The translations under genes were made by a program, and so were the position numbers. The notes under the pieces are model-generated. The model saw nothing but the letters and a program-made list of their open reading frames with translations. It was not told where the DNA came from and ran no database searches. A stretch of 64,000 nucleotides of DNA from Prionace glauca (Eukaryota; Chordata; Chondrichthyes; Carcharhiniformes; Carcharhinidae). Positions 63,293-64,000 of this stretch are shown here, in pieces. Location: contig CM075760.1 of the NCBI GenBank assembly GCA_037974335.1, forward strand, positions 53,713,890-53,777,889, given 5' to 3'. Numbering within the stretch: the first letter of the stretch is position 1; each line of letters opens with the position of its first letter.

Positions 63293-63580
63293 CTCCGTGA
63301 GATTTTCGCGAAACTATTAATCCAGAAACTCAGTTCGTGTTGGGGAGAGCCGGAATTCAGAATTTATTGATGACCATGAAACCATTGTCTGAAAACTCAT
63401 CTGATTCACTCATGTCCTTTCGGGAAGAAAATCTTCCGCCCTTACCTGGTCTGGTCTACATGTGATTCCAGAGCCACAGCAATGTGGTTGATTCTCAACT
63501 GCTCTCGAAGGGCAAATAAGGATGGGCGATAAATGCTGGCCAGCCAGCGACGGCTAAGTCCCACTGGTAACTAATGTTTA
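63293..63580 (+). mobile_element. tRNA-derived SINE of the second family, copy B
   Basis: Counterpart of 37921-38205 with the same head and tail (GATAAATGCTGGCCAGCCAG). Confidence 0.75.
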
Positions 63581-63706
63581 GTATTTACGAGATATTTAAA
63601 CGGCTGAATTTTCTGAAACATATCTCCTAAAACTCGGGCACTGGAAATGCCCCATTGATAAATTTGTACTTTGCTCGTTATCCCAACATTGAAAGTTTCA
63701 GAACTT

Positions 63707-63718
63707 CCGTCAGGGGGC
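63707..63718 (+). promoter_or_regulatory. CTCF-like motif (weak)
   Basis: CCGTCAGGGGGC followed by GC, 10 of 12 positions of CCASYAGRKGGC. Confidence 0.4.
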
Positions 63719-63799
63719 GCACTGGTTACAAACTCTTCGCTGTTCTGAATTGAAAATATGAAGAAATAACAGCAGCATTGTCAGCTGTCTTTGCTGCTG

Positions 63800-64000
63800 G
63801 CGCTCTGACCCATATTGACTGCCTTCTGTTATTGGGCATGTTATTCTCTCGTCGGGGTTTGTTGGACCTGCAGGGCAGTGGGAGGGGCAATTTCTGCCCC
63901 AAAAGTGGGTGTTTCCGTCTGCAGAGTTACAGACACAGCATGCGTCATATGATACAGACTCTCTCTCAACCTGTTCATTCTATTGCTTAATATTGGGTAT
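63800..64000 (+). promoter_or_regulatory. V-promoter-like block, copy B, cut by window end
   Basis: Counterpart of 38440-38636 (GCAGTGGGAGGGGCAATTTC, TCTGCAGAGTTACAGACACA). The window ends before any V exon could be seen. Confidence 0.4.

Larger units (their letters stand above)
53544..64000 (+). repeat. Segmental duplication, copy B
   Basis: Partner of 26461-38636 in direct orientation, running to the window end. It lacks the CR1-type LINE of copy A and has a shorter CT/CA repeat. The distance between copies is about 27.1 kb at the left edge. Confidence 0.95.

Noticed and set aside
1-64000. CRISPR arrays, operons, prokaryotic mobile elements
   Set aside because: No regularly spaced direct repeats with unique spacers; gene structure, introns, tRNAs and RSSs are all vertebrate.

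Overview
The window reads as germline DNA of a cartilaginous fish, most likely a shark. The repeats point there: a very abundant CR1-type LINE ending in a CTTATGTT-like tail, and a tRNA-derived SINE of the type common in elasmobranchs. The genes are vertebrate: C2H2 zinc-finger exons, intron-bearing tRNA-Ile(TAT), and T-cell-receptor variable (V) segments with recombination signal sequences (RSS). There is no bacterial, organellar or CRISPR content. The species assignment is inference from repeat style.

Left part (1-26 kb). This is a repeat-rich block with C2H2 zinc-finger genes. A minus-strand cluster (about 2.7-7.9 kb) of one near-complete and two decayed finger exons lies downstream of a CpG-rich promoter (8.4-9.07 kb) with NRF1-, CCAAT-, GC-box and paired YY1-like sites. 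A plus-strand 15-finger gene lies at 16.5-17.8 kb and is built from a 4-finger tandem unit. Around them sit several CR1-type LINE copies, including one full-length element (10.8-15.3 kb) with two open reading frames, one copy with a 5' inversion (18.6-20.05 kb), SINEs, a foldback repeat and a 52-bp minisatellite.

Right part (26.4-64 kb). This is part of a TCR V array, most likely the alpha/delta type. It holds V segments in both orientations: four with open coding exons (about 41.5, 44.3, 48.7 and 51.1 kb), one open but lacking the core tryptophan (37.2 kb), and six pseudogenes. Most carry an RSS with a 22-24 bp spacer. A unit of about 10.5 kb is present twice (A: 26461-38636; B: 53544 to the window end). 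Each copy carries four tRNA loci (Arg-ACG, Gln-TTG, Asn-GTT, intron-containing Ile-TAT) followed by the same V segments. Copy A carries a CR1-type LINE insertion that copy B lacks. Several V segments have CTCF-like CCASYAGRKGGC motifs close to their RSS.

Function. The V segments would supply alternative antigen-receptor variable domains by V(D)J recombination to D/J segments outside the window. No D, J or constant segments were found here. The tRNAs are independent Pol III units copied along with the V genes. The zinc-finger genes are probably fast-evolving DNA-binding proteins. Everything is read by eye from sequence, so family names for old repeats are approximate.
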